From Pelethousia sp034933245 (lineage in GTDB: Bacteria > Bacillota > Clostridia > Christensenellales > CAG-138), in the NCBI GenBank assembly GCA_034933245.1, contig JAYFNX010000018.1, forward strand, positions 1 through 64,000: a stretch of DNA of 64,000 nucleotides, written 5' to 3'. Within the stretch, counting starts at the first letter, position 1, and each line of letters begins with the position of its first letter. Positions 41,431 to 51,044 of this stretch are shown here, one piece after another. The position numbers and the translations under genes are program-made. The notes beneath the pieces were generated by a model that had not been told where the DNA came from, made no database searches, and saw only the letters and a list, made by a program, of their open reading frames with translations.

Positions 41431-43293
41431 TTGAACACGAATATCAGTCAAAAAGATCTATATTTGTGGGGTGAAGGTACAAACATATATTCCTACCTGA
41501 CTTTTGGCTGTCATGCCGTTGAAATAGACGGAAATCCCGCTTTTCGCTTTGCCGTTTGGGCCCCAAACGCGCAAAGCGTAAGCGTAGTTGGCAGCTTCAA
41601 CGGGTGGAATCCGGATGCCGACCCCATGGAGGAAATTGAGACCACAGGCGTTTGGCAGGCCTTTATCGGCATCGCCCACAAGGGAGATACCTACAAATAC
41701 GCCATTCACACCTATGACGGCCAGCTGCTTTACAAGGCGGATCCCTTCGCCTTTGCAAGCCAGCTTCGGCCCAACACCGCCTCCGTCATTTGGGATACGG
41801 GAGGATACGTCTGGCGGGACAGCGTCTATATGGCTCGCAGGGCCATGCTGGACCATCACAGCGCTCCCATGAACATTTACGAAGTGCATCCCGGCTCCTG
41901 GAAGCTGGAGCTTGGTTTTGACGAGTTGAGCGAGGAACTGGTGCGCTACGTGGCGGATATGGGATACACCCATATCGAGCTTATGCCCGTTTGTGAATAC
42001 CCCTTGGACGATAGCTGGGGCTATCAGATCACGGGGTATTATTCCATTACGGCCCGCTATGGAACGCCCCAGCAGTTTAAGCACTTTGTGGATGTCTGCC
42101 ACCAAAACGGCATCGGTGTGATTCTGGATTGGGTGCCCGCGCATTTTGCACGGGATGAGCAGGGCCTGCGCCGCTTTGACGGCACCCCCCTCTATGAGCA
42201 CCCGGACCCCCGCCGCAGCGAGCAGCCCCAGTGGGGCACCATGCTCTTCAATTACGAAAAGAACGAGGTGCGCAGCTTTCTCATCTCCAACGCCATGTAT
42301 TTCCTAAAAGAATACCATGTGGACGGCCTTCGGGTGGATGCGGTGAGCTGCATGCTATATCTGGACTATGGCCGGGAGGGGATGGATTGGCTGCCCAACC
42401 GGTACGGCGGCAAAGAAAACCTGGCGGCCATCGAGATGTTCCGGCAGCTTTCCGTCGCCGTGCGCCGGGAAGCCCACGGCGCCATGTTGATCGCCGAGGA
42501 GAGCACCGCTTTTACCAATGTTACCGCGCCCCCGGAGGAAGGGGGCCTGGGATTCGATTACAAATGGAACATGGGCTGGATGAACGATACCCTTTCCTAT
42601 ATGTCCATGGACAGTCTCTTTCGCAAATGGCACCATGACCAGGTGACCTTCTCCATGTGCTATACCTTTTCCGAGCACTATATTCTTCCCCTTTCTCATG
42701 ACGAGGTGGTGCATGGAAAATTCTCTCTCATCGGCCGTATGCCCGGCGAATATGAGGATAAATTCCGCCAGCTCCGGCTGCTGATGATGTACCAGTTCGC
42801 CCATCCCGGCAAAAAGCTCAACTTCATGGGCAACGAGTTCGGCCAATTTATCGAATGGGATTTCAGGCGGCCTTTGGATTGGTTCCTGCTCGGCTACCCT
42901 TCCCATGGCGACATGCAGATATTCTCCCGCCAACTCAACCGCTTTTACGCCAAGACCCCCGCCCTCTATGAACAGGATGATGATTGGCGTGGCTTTGAGT
43001 GGCTCACCGTAGAGGACAGCACCCATAGCATTTTGGTATTTCTCCGGCGGGACAGCAAAGGCAATGAACTTCTTTGCGCCTTCAATTTCACCCCCGTCAA
43101 GCACAACCCTTACCGCATCCGCCTGCCCCGTCCTTACGTGCTTACCCAGGCCATTTCCAACGTGGACCTTCGGGAGATCACGGGTGTGCGCAGCGAAGCG
43201 GACGCATATGGGGACGAATATGTGGACATCATGCTTTCGCCTTATGAGGCGGTATATTATTATCTAAAGGCGCAGCATCGGCCCCAGCACTGA
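41431..43293 (+). CDS. glgB: 1,4-alpha-glucan branching enzyme
   Basis: A GH13 branching enzyme of 620 residues. An N-terminal CBM48 (FRFAVWAPNAQSVSVVGSFN) precedes the barrel with the four conserved regions: DWVPAHF, GLRVDAVSCML carrying the nucleophile Asp, a catalytic Glu in LIAEESTAF, and LPLSHDEVVHGK; a C-terminal beta domain ends the protein. It makes alpha-1,6 branches in glycogen. The start is TTG with GAGG seven bases before; no better ATG exists. First gene of glgB-glgC-glgD-glgA. Confidence 0.95.
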   Translation: MNTNISQKDLYLWGEGTNIYSYLTFGCHAVEIDGNPAFRFAVWAPNAQSVSVVGSFNGWNPDADPMEEIETTGVWQAFIGIAHKGDTYKYAIHTYDGQLLYKADPFAFASQLRPNTASVIWDTGGYVWRDSVYMARRAMLDHHSAPMNIYEVHPGSWKLELGFDELSEELVRYVADMGYTHIELMPVCEYPLDDSWGYQITGYYSITARYGTPQQFKHFVDVCHQNGIGVILDWVPAHFARDEQGLRRFDGTPLYEHPDPRRSEQPQWGTMLFNYEKNEVRSFLISNAMYFLKEYHVDGLRVDAVSCMLYLDYGREGMDWLPNRYGGKENLAAIEMFRQLSVAVRREAHGAMLIAEESTAFTNVTAPPEEGGLGFDYKWNMGWMNDTLSYMSMDSLFRKWHHDQVTFSMCYTFSEHYILPLSHDEVVHGKFSLIGRMPGEYEDKFRQLRLLMMYQFAHPGKKLNFMGNEFGQFIEWDFRRPLDWFLLGYPSHGDMQIFSRQLNRFYAKTPALYEQDDDWRGFEWLTVEDSTHSILVFLRRDSKGNELLCAFNFTPVKHNPYRIRLPRPYVLTQAISNVDLREITGVRSEADAYGDEYVDIMLSPYEAVYYYLKAQHRPQH

Positions 43294-43345
43294 CGACATC
43301 CTTTGGAAGCCGCGCTGCGACCAGGACAGGAGGGAGCGAACACCC

Positions 43346-44593
43346 ATGATTAAAAAGAAAGTCGTGGCCATGCTGCTGGCCGGGGGCCAGGGTAGCCGGC
43401 TAAGCGTGCTCACCAATCGGATGGCAAAGCCGGCAGTACCCTTTGGCGGGCGATACCGTATTATCGATTTCCCCCTCTCCAACTGCGTCAATTCCGATAT
43501 TAATACCGTGGGCGTTCTGACCCAATATGAACCCATGGAACTCAACGCCTATATCGGCACGGGCCAGGCCTGGGATCTAGATCGAAACAATGGCGGTGTT
43601 TTCGTGCTACCGCCCTATGTATCCGGCAACCGGGGGCAATGGTACTCCGGCACCGCAAACGCCATATACCAAAACATCGCCTTCATTGAGCAGTATGATC
43701 CCGAGCATGTGCTAATTCTCTCTGGGGATCACATCTATAAAATGGATTATGCCAAGATGCTGGAGGAGCACATAGCCACCGGCGCGGATGCCACCATCGC
43801 CGTGCGCGCCGTGCCCCTGGAAGAAGCGCATCGCTTCGGCATCATGAATACGGATTCTGCCAACAACATCGTGGAGTTCGAGGAAAAGCCCCTGCATCCC
43901 CGAAGCAACAAGGCTTCCATGGGCATCTACATCTTCTCCTGGCCCATTCTTCGAAGCTATCTCACGGAGGACGAAAAGGATCCGGCTTCCGAAGGCGATT
44001 TCGGCAAAAACATCATACCCAGAATGATCGCCGCAGGCTGCAAAATGCACGCCTATGAATTCAACAGCTACTGGACGGATGTGGGTACCGTGCAGAGCCT
44101 TTGGGAGGCCAACATGGATATCATCTCGGACCCGCCCCTTTTGGATCTTTCCAGCCAGATATGGAATGATAAACCCTGGCGGATCTACAGCAAGTCCCCC
44201 ATTATGCCGCCCCATTGCGTGGGAAAGAATGCCAGCATCAAGGAATCCCTCATCACAGAGGGTTGCAACATCCTGGGCGAGGTTTCCCACAGCGTCATAT
44301 TCGTGGGAGTCACCATTGAGGAAGGGGCCCGCGTATCGGACTGCGTGCTCATGCCGGGCGCAAAAATATGCCGGGGCGCGATTTTGCGCAAGGCCATTGT
44401 GGGCGAAAATTCCATCGTAGGAGAGGGCGCCGTGGTGGGCGCCGAGCGACTTCCTTCAGATGGAAATTACGACACTTCTCTCACAGGGGACATTACCTTG
44501 ATCGCCAGCGGTACGGAAATTGCGCGGCGCAGCCGGGTGCCGGTGGGTATGATCGTCAACACAGGCAAATACGGCAGCAATAAGGAGGTGTAG
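43346..44593 (+). CDS. glgC: Glucose-1-phosphate adenylyltransferase
   Basis: A 415-residue ADP-glucose pyrophosphorylase. N-terminal nucleotidyltransferase motif MLLAGGQGSRLSVLTN, substrate motifs KPAVPFGGRYRIIDFPLSNC and ILSGDHIYKMDY, and GMNTD-like GIMNTDS; the C-terminal left-handed beta helix is seen as hexapeptide repeats (HSVIFVGVTIEEGARVSDC). It makes ADP-glucose from ATP and glucose-1-phosphate, the committed step of glycogen synthesis. GGAGGG precedes the ATG. Followed after three bases by glgD, its usual Firmicute partner. Confidence 0.96.
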   Translation: MIKKKVVAMLLAGGQGSRLSVLTNRMAKPAVPFGGRYRIIDFPLSNCVNSDINTVGVLTQYEPMELNAYIGTGQAWDLDRNNGGVFVLPPYVSGNRGQWYSGTANAIYQNIAFIEQYDPEHVLILSGDHIYKMDYAKMLEEHIATGADATIAVRAVPLEEAHRFGIMNTDSANNIVEFEEKPLHPRSNKASMGIYIFSWPILRSYLTEDEKDPASEGDFGKNIIPRMIAAGCKMHAYEFNSYWTDVGTVQSLWEANMDIISDPPLLDLSSQIWNDKPWRIYSKSPIMPPHCVGKNASIKESLITEGCNILGEVSHSVIFVGVTIEEGARVSDCVLMPGAKICRGAILRKAIVGENSIVGEGAVVGAERLPSDGNYDTSLTGDITLIASGTEIARRSRVPVGMIVNTGKYGSNKEV

Positions 44594-44596
44594 GCT

Positions 44597-45721
44597 ATGC
44601 AGGGCAACGTATTCGGCTTGATCTATACGGGAGAGTCCAGCATGCAGCTTCGGGATCTCACCTATTCCCGCTCCGTGGCGGCCGTGCCCTTTGCCGGGCG
44701 TTACCGCTGCATCGACTTTGTGCTTTCCTCCCTGGTAAACACGGGCATCTCCAACGTGGGCATTATCACCCAAAAGAACTATCACTCCCTCATGGATCAC
44801 CTTGGTTCGGGCAAGGAGTGGGAGTTGCACCGCAAGCACGATGGGCTTTTCATTCTGCCGCCCTTCGTCACCCATGACAATACGGGCATTTACAAGGGGA
44901 CCTTGGATGCGCTACGCTCCGTGCTGGGTTATATACGCCGCAGCGCCCAGCGCTATGTGATCCTCACGGGGAGCCATACCGTTTTCAACACCACCTTCCG
45001 GGATATGGTGGATCAACACATCCAAACCGGCGCGGACATCACCATCATGTACAACGATGTGCCCACGGGCCACAATGACGACCAGTTCGACGAACTCCGC
45101 ATGGAGCTGGACGATACGGGCAGGGTTACGGATCTGCAATTGAACCCTTACCGGCCCAGCAGTAGCCATTCTTCCTGTGATGTGTTCATTCTGGAAAAAG
45201 CCCTGCTGGAATACCTCATCGAGGAAGCCGCCAGCCATGGCTGCACGGATTTTATCCGGGACGTGCTTCTGCGCAAGGTAAGCACCCTCAAGCTGTACGG
45301 CTGGCGTTACGACGGCTATATCGGCTGCCTCAGTTCCATCGCCTCCTACTTCACCCACAATATGAACGTGTTGGAAAAACAGGTGCGGGACGATTTGTTT
45401 AACCCCGACCATCCCATATATACCAAGGTAAAGGATGAGGTTCCGTCCCGTTACCTTTCCACCGCCAACGTAAAGAACAGCCTGGTAGCGGACGGCTGCG
45501 TGATTGAGGGAGAAGTGGACTCCTGCGTCCTTTTCCGGGGCGTGAAGGTAGCAAAGGGCACCAAGCTTACCAACTGCCTGGTTCTTCAGGGCTGTGATAT
45601 TCAGGATGGTTGTGATCTGGACCATGTAATCTTGGATAAGGGCTGCACCGTGCACAGCGGAAGGCGGTTGGCCGGATATGAAAGCTTTCCGGTCATCATC
45701 CGCAAGGGCAGCAACATTTAA
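44597..45721 (+). CDS. glgD: GlgD, GlgC-like regulatory subunit
   Basis: A 374-residue paralogue of GlgC. It keeps the overall fold (SVAAVPFAGRYRCIDFVLSS, LTGSHTVFNTTF, hexapeptide repeats near the end) but its N-terminus, GLIYTGESSMQLRDLTYSR, lacks the GGxGxRL catalytic loop. It is therefore not expected to be active alone; in Bacillales and Clostridia GlgD forms a heterotetramer with GlgC and raises its activity. GGAGG lies before the ATG. Confidence 0.94.
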   Translation: MQGNVFGLIYTGESSMQLRDLTYSRSVAAVPFAGRYRCIDFVLSSLVNTGISNVGIITQKNYHSLMDHLGSGKEWELHRKHDGLFILPPFVTHDNTGIYKGTLDALRSVLGYIRRSAQRYVILTGSHTVFNTTFRDMVDQHIQTGADITIMYNDVPTGHNDDQFDELRMELDDTGRVTDLQLNPYRPSSSHSSCDVFILEKALLEYLIEEAASHGCTDFIRDVLLRKVSTLKLYGWRYDGYIGCLSSIASYFTHNMNVLEKQVRDDLFNPDHPIYTKVKDEVPSRYLSTANVKNSLVADGCVIEGEVDSCVLFRGVKVAKGTKLTNCLVLQGCDIQDGCDLDHVILDKGCTVHSGRRLAGYESFPVIIRKGSNI

Positions 45722-45843
45722 TTTTTCCAAGTTAATTCCGGGCGGTTTCCGCGCCTCTCGCAGAGGGGCTTGCGCGGCAGCCGCCCAAGGTATATATTGT
45801 GGGATATAGAACCAAGGAGCGCCGCAAGCAAGAAAGGAGCCCT

Positions 45844-47430
45844 ATGCCAGAAAAAACGCCCATTCGGCCCATTCAATCCCCTGTACCCGCTGTGATTTTT
45901 GCCACGCAGCCCGTGCCTGTCACCCAAGAAGCCCTGCCCGTCCACCCCGTGCGGCCCGCCCAAAAGCAGACGCCCAAGTGGCCGGACCCGGCCAGGCCTG
46001 TCCGGGTGCTTTTTGCCGCCAGCGAGTGCGTGCCGTTCGTAAAGACGGGTGGGCTGGCGGATGTTCTCGGCGCGCTGCCCAAGGAGCTGAAAAAGCTCGG
46101 CGCGGATGTGCGGGTGATTTTGCCGAAATATACCTCGATCCCCGATGAATTTAAGCGCCGCATGATCCATGTGTGCGATTTTCCCATCCCGTTGGGCTGG
46201 CGCAGCCAATATTGCGGCATTGAAGCCCTGGAGATGGACGGCCTTACGTATTATTTTGTGGATAACGAATATTACTTCGGCCGGAGCTATATCTACGGCC
46301 ACGCCTGCAACGACGAGGCCGAACGCTTTGCTTTCTTTTCCAAGGCCGTTTTGGACTGCATGCCCCACATCGGTTTTTTCCCGGATGTGCTCCATGCGCA
46401 TGATTGGCAGGCCGCTATGTCGGTGGCGCTCTTAAAGCTCCAATACAACTGCCTGGTGGATTATGCCCGCATCCGTGCCCTCTTCACCATCCACAACCTG
46501 CGCTATCAGGGCGTGTTCGAATGGCCCTTTGTATCCGAGCTTTTAAGCCTGGGGGGCGGCTGCTTCCATCAGGACTGCCTGGAATATTACGGAAAAACCA
46601 ATTTCATGAAGGCCGCCCTTGTTTTGGCGGACGCCGTCACCACCGTGAGCCCTTCCTATGCTACGGAAATCCAGTCCGGCGGCTATGGCGAAACCCTGGA
46701 TGGGGTGCTCCGGGCCCGGGGGCGGGTTAGCGGCATTCTTAACGGCTTGGACGAATCCCTCTACGATCCCGCTACGGATCCCCATACCGCCGCCCATTTC
46801 AGCGCGCGGGATATTGCCGGCAAAGCCCTTTGTAAAAAGGATCTGCAGGAGTATTTCAAGCTGGAGGCGGATCCGGACATTCCCCTTGTTGGCATGGTCA
46901 CACGCCTTACGGATCAAAAAGGCCTGGATCTTATCGAGCAGGCCATCGAGCTGTTTATGGAGCGCCGTATGCAATTCGTGGTGCTGGGCACGGGAGAGCG
47001 CCGCTATGAGCAGCTTTTTTCCTGGGCGTGCTGGCGCTGGCCCGGCCGGATCGGCGCCTGGATGGAGCATAACCCGCCTATGGCAAGCCGGGTCTATGCG
47101 GGCAGCGATATGTTCCTGATGCCCTCCCAGTTCGAGCCCTGCGGCCTGGCACAGCTCATTGCCCTGCGCTACGGCTCCGTTCCCATTGTGCGGGAAACCG
47201 GCGGCCTAAAGGACAGTATTACGCCTTACAATAAGTTTACAGACGAAGGCCTGGGCTTTACTTTTGGTTTCTACGACCTATGGGATATGTTGGGAGCCGT
47301 AGACCGGGCTCTGGAGACCTATTTCGACTCTCCGGCCGCCTGGCGCAGCCTACAGCTTCGTGGCATGCGCACCCACTTTACCTGGGATAAGAGTGCCAAG
47401 CAGTATCTGGATCTATATAAAAGCCTCTAA
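45844..47430 (+). CDS. glgA: Glycogen synthase
   Basis: A GT5 glycogen/starch synthase of 528 residues. After a Pro-rich N-terminal extension of about 50 residues (unusual; most begin directly at the GT5 fold) comes VLFAASECVPFVKTGGLADVLGALPKEL with the ADP-glucose-binding KTGG, HAHDWQAAM, and the C-terminal VGMVTRLTDQKGLDL and SQFEPCGLAQLIALRYGSVPIV. It transfers glucose from ADP-glucose to glycogen. The ATG at 45844 follows AAAGGAG. Last gene of the glg operon, ended by the terminator at 47486. Confidence 0.95.
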   Translation: MPEKTPIRPIQSPVPAVIFATQPVPVTQEALPVHPVRPAQKQTPKWPDPARPVRVLFAASECVPFVKTGGLADVLGALPKELKKLGADVRVILPKYTSIPDEFKRRMIHVCDFPIPLGWRSQYCGIEALEMDGLTYYFVDNEYYFGRSYIYGHACNDEAERFAFFSKAVLDCMPHIGFFPDVLHAHDWQAAMSVALLKLQYNCLVDYARIRALFTIHNLRYQGVFEWPFVSELLSLGGGCFHQDCLEYYGKTNFMKAALVLADAVTTVSPSYATEIQSGGYGETLDGVLRARGRVSGILNGLDESLYDPATDPHTAAHFSARDIAGKALCKKDLQEYFKLEADPDIPLVGMVTRLTDQKGLDLIEQAIELFMERRMQFVVLGTGERRYEQLFSWACWRWPGRIGAWMEHNPPMASRVYAGSDMFLMPSQFEPCGLAQLIALRYGSVPIVRETGGLKDSITPYNKFTDEGLGFTFGFYDLWDMLGAVDRALETYFDSPAAWRSLQLRGMRTHFTWDKSAKQYLDLYKSL

Positions 47431-47485
47431 TTTTATCCTTCCAGCCTGCCCGCTCTTCCAGGCTTCATCCAAGCGGATAAAAGCA

Positions 47486-47520
47486 GCCCGGTCCATGCTG
47501 CATGGACCGGGCGTTTCTTT
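47486..47520. terminator. Strong terminator between glgA and the convergent DUF3021 gene
   Basis: GCCCGGTCCATG and CATGGACCGGGC form a 12-bp perfect stem around CTG, followed by GTTTCTTT. Confidence 0.9.
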
Positions 47521-47534
47521 ATGTTCCGGCGGCA

Positions 47535-47924
47535 TTATTTCTTTTCCAACCGTTCATTGGTGGTTTTGGCGCAATAGCGGCCGTAAAGCCAGGCGCCCAG
47601 GCTGATGATCAGGTAGATGACGATAAAAATGGGCAGCATCAGCAGCAATCTGGAGCCAAAGTGTTCTCCATAGCCCAGCAAAGATCCCGTTGCCAACGCG
47701 ATACCGAAGCACAGAACGGCATGCAGGCCGATCATGAGGGGCAGCGGCAGGGACTCGATATCATAGATCATCGAAGCGACGCCGCACAGGGCCGAGGCTG
47801 CCAGCCAGGCCATCACCTGCATAAGGGTGCTGTTTACCCCCCCCATGAGTGCCAGGCAGATCGTGGAAACCACGGAACCTATAGCCAGGCCCACGCCAAT
47901 ATGGATAACAAATTTTTTAAGCAT
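47535..47924 (-). CDS. DUF3021 family membrane protein
   Basis: A 129-residue protein with four predicted helices (VIHIGVGLAIGSVVSTICLALMG, VMAWLAASALCGVASMIY, PLMIGLHAVLCFGIALATG, LLMLPIFIVIYLIISLGAWL). This is the DUF3021 pattern, whose genes almost always follow a LytTR regulator, as here, two bases downstream of one. The ATG at 47924 follows TGGAGG; longer upstream frames run into the LytTR gene. Probably acts with or is controlled by that regulator. Confidence 0.85.
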   Translation of the reverse strand: MLKKFVIHIGVGLAIGSVVSTICLALMGGVNSTLMQVMAWLAASALCGVASMIYDIESLPLPLMIGLHAVLCFGIALATGSLLGYGEHFGSRLLLMLPIFIVIYLIISLGAWLYGRYCAKTTNERLEKK

Positions 47925-47926
47925 CT

Positions 47927-48376
47927 CTATTTTTCCTCCATTACATACTTGCGAAAATCCTTCATGTACTTGCGGGAGATGGTAAGCCGTGTTCTTCCAT
48001 CTTTCAGCAGCGCCGTATAATTTCCGGAAAACTCCGCTTCCACGCTGCGGATATGGTTTACATTGACCACCACGCTTTTGCTGATCTGCACAAAACCTCT
48101 GGCCCGCATCCAATCGCACAGCTCATAGAGCTTATGCCCGGCTTCGTAATCCTCCCCGCCCGTACGGGCATATACCTTGCTTGCCCTCGCCTCAAAGAAG
48201 CTGATATCGGACGGGTCCACGGGATACTCCTTTTCCTCCCGGCAAAGAAACATCTTTCCAGCCCCCCCGGCTCGTTGCAAGGCCGCTATTAGCGCCGTAA
48301 CCTGCGGGCTCCCCAACTCCCCCCGTATGTAAACTTCCGGTTCTGCCAAGGGGGCTTGCTCCAGCGTGATTTTCAT
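47927..48376 (-). CDS. LytTR-type DNA-binding regulator
   Basis: A 149-residue regulator without a receiver domain. A short N-terminal region (LEQAPLAEPEVYIRGELGS) precedes the LytTR domain (about 50-149): DISFFEARASKVYARTGGEDYEAGHKLYEL, FVQISKSVVVNVNHIRSV, LKDGRTRLTISRKYMKDFRKYV. Such stand-alone regulators control their own DUF3021 partner. The ATG at 48376 follows GAGGAG; an in-frame GTG at 48394 overlaps the ribosome site. Minus-strand TATACT at 48408-48413 is a likely -10. Confidence 0.88.
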   Translation of the reverse strand: MKITLEQAPLAEPEVYIRGELGSPQVTALIAALQRAGGAGKMFLCREEKEYPVDPSDISFFEARASKVYARTGGEDYEAGHKLYELCDWMRARGFVQISKSVVVNVNHIRSVEAEFSGNYTALLKDGRTRLTISRKYMKDFRKYVMEEK

Positions 48377-48629
48377 CCTGCATCCGCTCCTCACAATTCC
48401 TTATGGTGCCAGTATACATAAAGGCGGCGGTTTTGTCTGCTTGCTTTGCATAAGCGGTAATTTTTCCCCCATAAGCCGCATAAAGCGGGCTATGAAATCC
48501 GCCGGGACTTTGCCGGGGCGGCATCCGGGATTATCTATGCCCTTTCTTCGGCGCAATTGTGACAATGTTGCAAAAGCCGTTTTCGCCAGGGCGTTTTATG
48601 CTAAAATAAAAGCCATGGAAGAAGGTTAT

Positions 48630-50528
48630 ATGTATCACGATTCAAGGCGGCCCCATTACCGTTCGCCCTTTGGAGCAGTCAAAGCGGGAGAATCCCTCCG
48701 CATCGTGGCGGATCTTCAAGGGCAGAATCAGATTACCCTGCGCCTTTGGATAGACGGGCAGGAGAAGCTGGTCCATGGCCTGAAGGCGGGCGGCATGGTG
48801 GAATTTACCTTTGTGGCCGAGCATACGGGTCTCATCTGGTATTACTTTATTTTGGACGGCCCCGGGGGCAGGCGTTATTATGGCGTGCAGCGCGGTTTTG
48901 GCGGCGTTGGGCGTCTCTATGATAACCCCCCGCCATCCTGGCAGGTTACGGTATACGATCCTACCTTTGAAACGCCGGCCTGGTTCCGGGAAGGTGTGGT
49001 TTACCAGATATTTCCGGATCGTTTTTTTCGCGCCGGGGAGATGCTGGGCATAGAGGAACATCGATCTTTGGGCCATCGTATTTTGGTACATGAGAGCTGG
49101 GATGAGAAGCCTCTTTACTTGCCTCCCGCCGGAGAAGCGGATTATGACCCCTGCGATTTTTATGGAGGCAACCTTGCGGGCATACGGGAAAAGCTCCCTT
49201 ACCTGGCTTCTTTAGGGGTTACCTGCCTATACCTAAACCCCGTCTTCCTCTCCCCCTCCAACCATCGTTATAACACGGCGGACTACCTTCGGGTGGATCC
49301 CATATTGGGCACGGAAGCGGATTTGCAAGCCCTTATCCAAGCGGCGGCGGGCTATGGCATGGGCGTGATGCTGGACGGTGTTTTTTCGCACACCGGGGAT
49401 GACAGCGTGTATTTCGACGCAAAGGGAACCTATGGGAACGGCGCTTATTCCGACCCCCATTCCCCTTATCGGACATGGTATGATTTTACGCGCTATCCCA
49501 ATGAATACCGCTGCTGGTGGGGGTTCTGCTCCCTGCCGGAGGTAAACGAAAACGAGCCCGCTTACATGGCCTTCATCGAAAAGGTGCTGGCACATTACGG
49601 CGCCATGGGGGTGGCGGGCTGGCGGCTGGACGTGGCCGATGAACTGCCGGATCCCTTTATCGCTTTCCTCCGGGAAAAGGTAAAGGCGCTGAACCCCAAA
49701 AGCGTGCTGCTGGGGGAGGTTTGGGACGACGCCTCCAACAAGGAGGGCTTTGGCGCCCGCCGTCAATATGTGGACGGTCATGAGCTGGACAGCGCCATGG
49801 GTTATCCCTTTAAGGATGCGGCGCTTTCCTTTCTGCTTGGGGAGCGCACCGCCCCCGAGCTGTGCGAAGGGCTTATGACCCTTATGGAAAACTACCCCCG
49901 CCCTTTTTACGATGCCCAGCTTAATATTCTGGGCAGCCATGATACCATCCGGGCGCTTACGGTGCTTGCGGGCGCGCCCCACCGGGATGCGCTTTCCAGG
50001 GAAGGGCAAGCCAAGTGGCAGCCTAATCCCGGGGCAATCCAGCCTGCCCACGCCCTTCTCAAGCTGGGCGTACTGCTTCAGTTCGGCCTGCCCGGGGTGC
50101 CCTGCATCTACTATGGCGACGAGGCCGGGCTTACGGGTATGGCGGACCCCTTCAACCGCAAGCCTTACCCTTGGGGCCGGGAGGATGCGGACCTTCTCGC
50201 TTTCTACCGGTCGGTTTCCGCGGCCCGTAGGAGCTGCGCGGCGCTGTGCCGGGGCGGTTGCGGTATGGCCGCCCTTTCGCCGGATGTTTTTGCGGCCATT
50301 CGCTGCGAGGGCGAAAGCGGCGCCGTGCTGGTAATAAACCGTGCGGCAAAGCCCTTTACCGGGGTTTTGGATCTGGCGCGGTTTCAACAAGGCCCTGACG
50401 TAAACCGCCTTTGGCTTTCCGGACGCTACCGGGATGTAATAAGCGGCGAAGAAGTGCCGGCCGAAAACGGCACGCTGCCCTTGCGCCTTCCTCCCATGGG
50501 AGGGCTGCTGCTCACAAAGATAGAATAA
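48630..50528 (+). CDS. GH13 alpha-glycosidase (neopullulanase/cyclomaltodextrinase-like)
   Basis: A 632-residue GH13 enzyme. An N-terminal beta domain (GESLRIVADLQGQNQITLRLW) precedes the barrel: YQIFPDRFF, region I DGVFSHTGDDS, region II GWRLDVADE with the nucleophile Asp, region III LLGEVWDDAS with the acid Glu, region IV NILGSHDTIR. No signal peptide, so it acts in the cytoplasm on maltodextrins, fitting the glycogen genes nearby. The ATG at 48630 has AAGAAGG before it; an ATG at 48615 lacks a site and lies at the predicted transcription start (extended -10 TGCTAAAAT). Confidence 0.9.
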   Translation: MYHDSRRPHYRSPFGAVKAGESLRIVADLQGQNQITLRLWIDGQEKLVHGLKAGGMVEFTFVAEHTGLIWYYFILDGPGGRRYYGVQRGFGGVGRLYDNPPPSWQVTVYDPTFETPAWFREGVVYQIFPDRFFRAGEMLGIEEHRSLGHRILVHESWDEKPLYLPPAGEADYDPCDFYGGNLAGIREKLPYLASLGVTCLYLNPVFLSPSNHRYNTADYLRVDPILGTEADLQALIQAAAGYGMGVMLDGVFSHTGDDSVYFDAKGTYGNGAYSDPHSPYRTWYDFTRYPNEYRCWWGFCSLPEVNENEPAYMAFIEKVLAHYGAMGVAGWRLDVADELPDPFIAFLREKVKALNPKSVLLGEVWDDASNKEGFGARRQYVDGHELDSAMGYPFKDAALSFLLGERTAPELCEGLMTLMENYPRPFYDAQLNILGSHDTIRALTVLAGAPHRDALSREGQAKWQPNPGAIQPAHALLKLGVLLQFGLPGVPCIYYGDEAGLTGMADPFNRKPYPWGREDADLLAFYRSVSAARRSCAALCRGGCGMAALSPDVFAAIRCEGESGAVLVINRAAKPFTGVLDLARFQQGPDVNRLWLSGRYRDVISGEEVPAENGTLPLRLPPMGGLLLTKIE

Positions 50529-50546
50529 GTTAGGATAAGAGGCTTT

Positions 50547-50975
50547 ATGGGATTTTTTAACCGTTTGCTTCAAGGCCGCTACGGCATCGATAAAATGAGC
50601 CTAGCGCTGTTTTGGGGTGGCATCGGGTGCAGCGTAGTTACCTGGTTCCTCTCCGGATTTCCCATCCCTTTCACCGTTTTCCGGGTTTTGGCCCTGCTTT
50701 TCTACGGCTATGCGGTATTCCGCATGTTTTCCCGCAACTTTGGGGCCAGGCAGCGCGAGTTTGCCGCCTATCTGCAGGTTACGAATAAACTGAAAGGCTT
50801 CTGGCAGCGCATCCGCTACGGCCGGCAAAACGTGATTAACCTGCATGCGGCGCGCAAAAAGTATAAATACCTCATCTGCCCCCAGTGCAGGCAAAAGCTT
50901 CGGGTACCCCGGGGCAAGGGGAACCTTCGAGTTACCTGCTCAAAATGCGGCTACAAATTTAACGCCAAAAGTTAG
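50547..50975 (+). CDS. Small membrane protein with a C-terminal zinc ribbon
   Basis: A 142-residue protein with two hydrophobic segments (about 18-37 and 42-60), a basic region and a C-terminal zinc ribbon YLICPQCRQKLRVPRGKGN then VTCSKCGYKF. This domain order is common in Clostridia but has no known function. It begins 18 bases after the glycosidase stop, so it may share its transcript. Confidence 0.75.
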   Translation: MGFFNRLLQGRYGIDKMSLALFWGGIGCSVVTWFLSGFPIPFTVFRVLALLFYGYAVFRMFSRNFGARQREFAAYLQVTNKLKGFWQRIRYGRQNVINLHAARKKYKYLICPQCRQKLRVPRGKGNLRVTCSKCGYKFNAKS

Positions 50976-51044
50976 GGAGTTATGGTATAATCTACTTAAT
51001 CAAAACAAAGCCTTATACTAAAAACCAAAGGAGAAACGATACGC

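Noticed and set aside
41205..41474. Open frame in the glgB leader preceded by AAGGAGG
   Set aside because: It overlaps the glgB start in another frame and has no conserved features; a short leader peptide cannot be excluded.
50976..51044. Possible preQ1 riboswitch ahead of the DUF1858-queT pair
   Set aside because: The leader is about 50 bases and lacks the preQ1 aptamer pattern.
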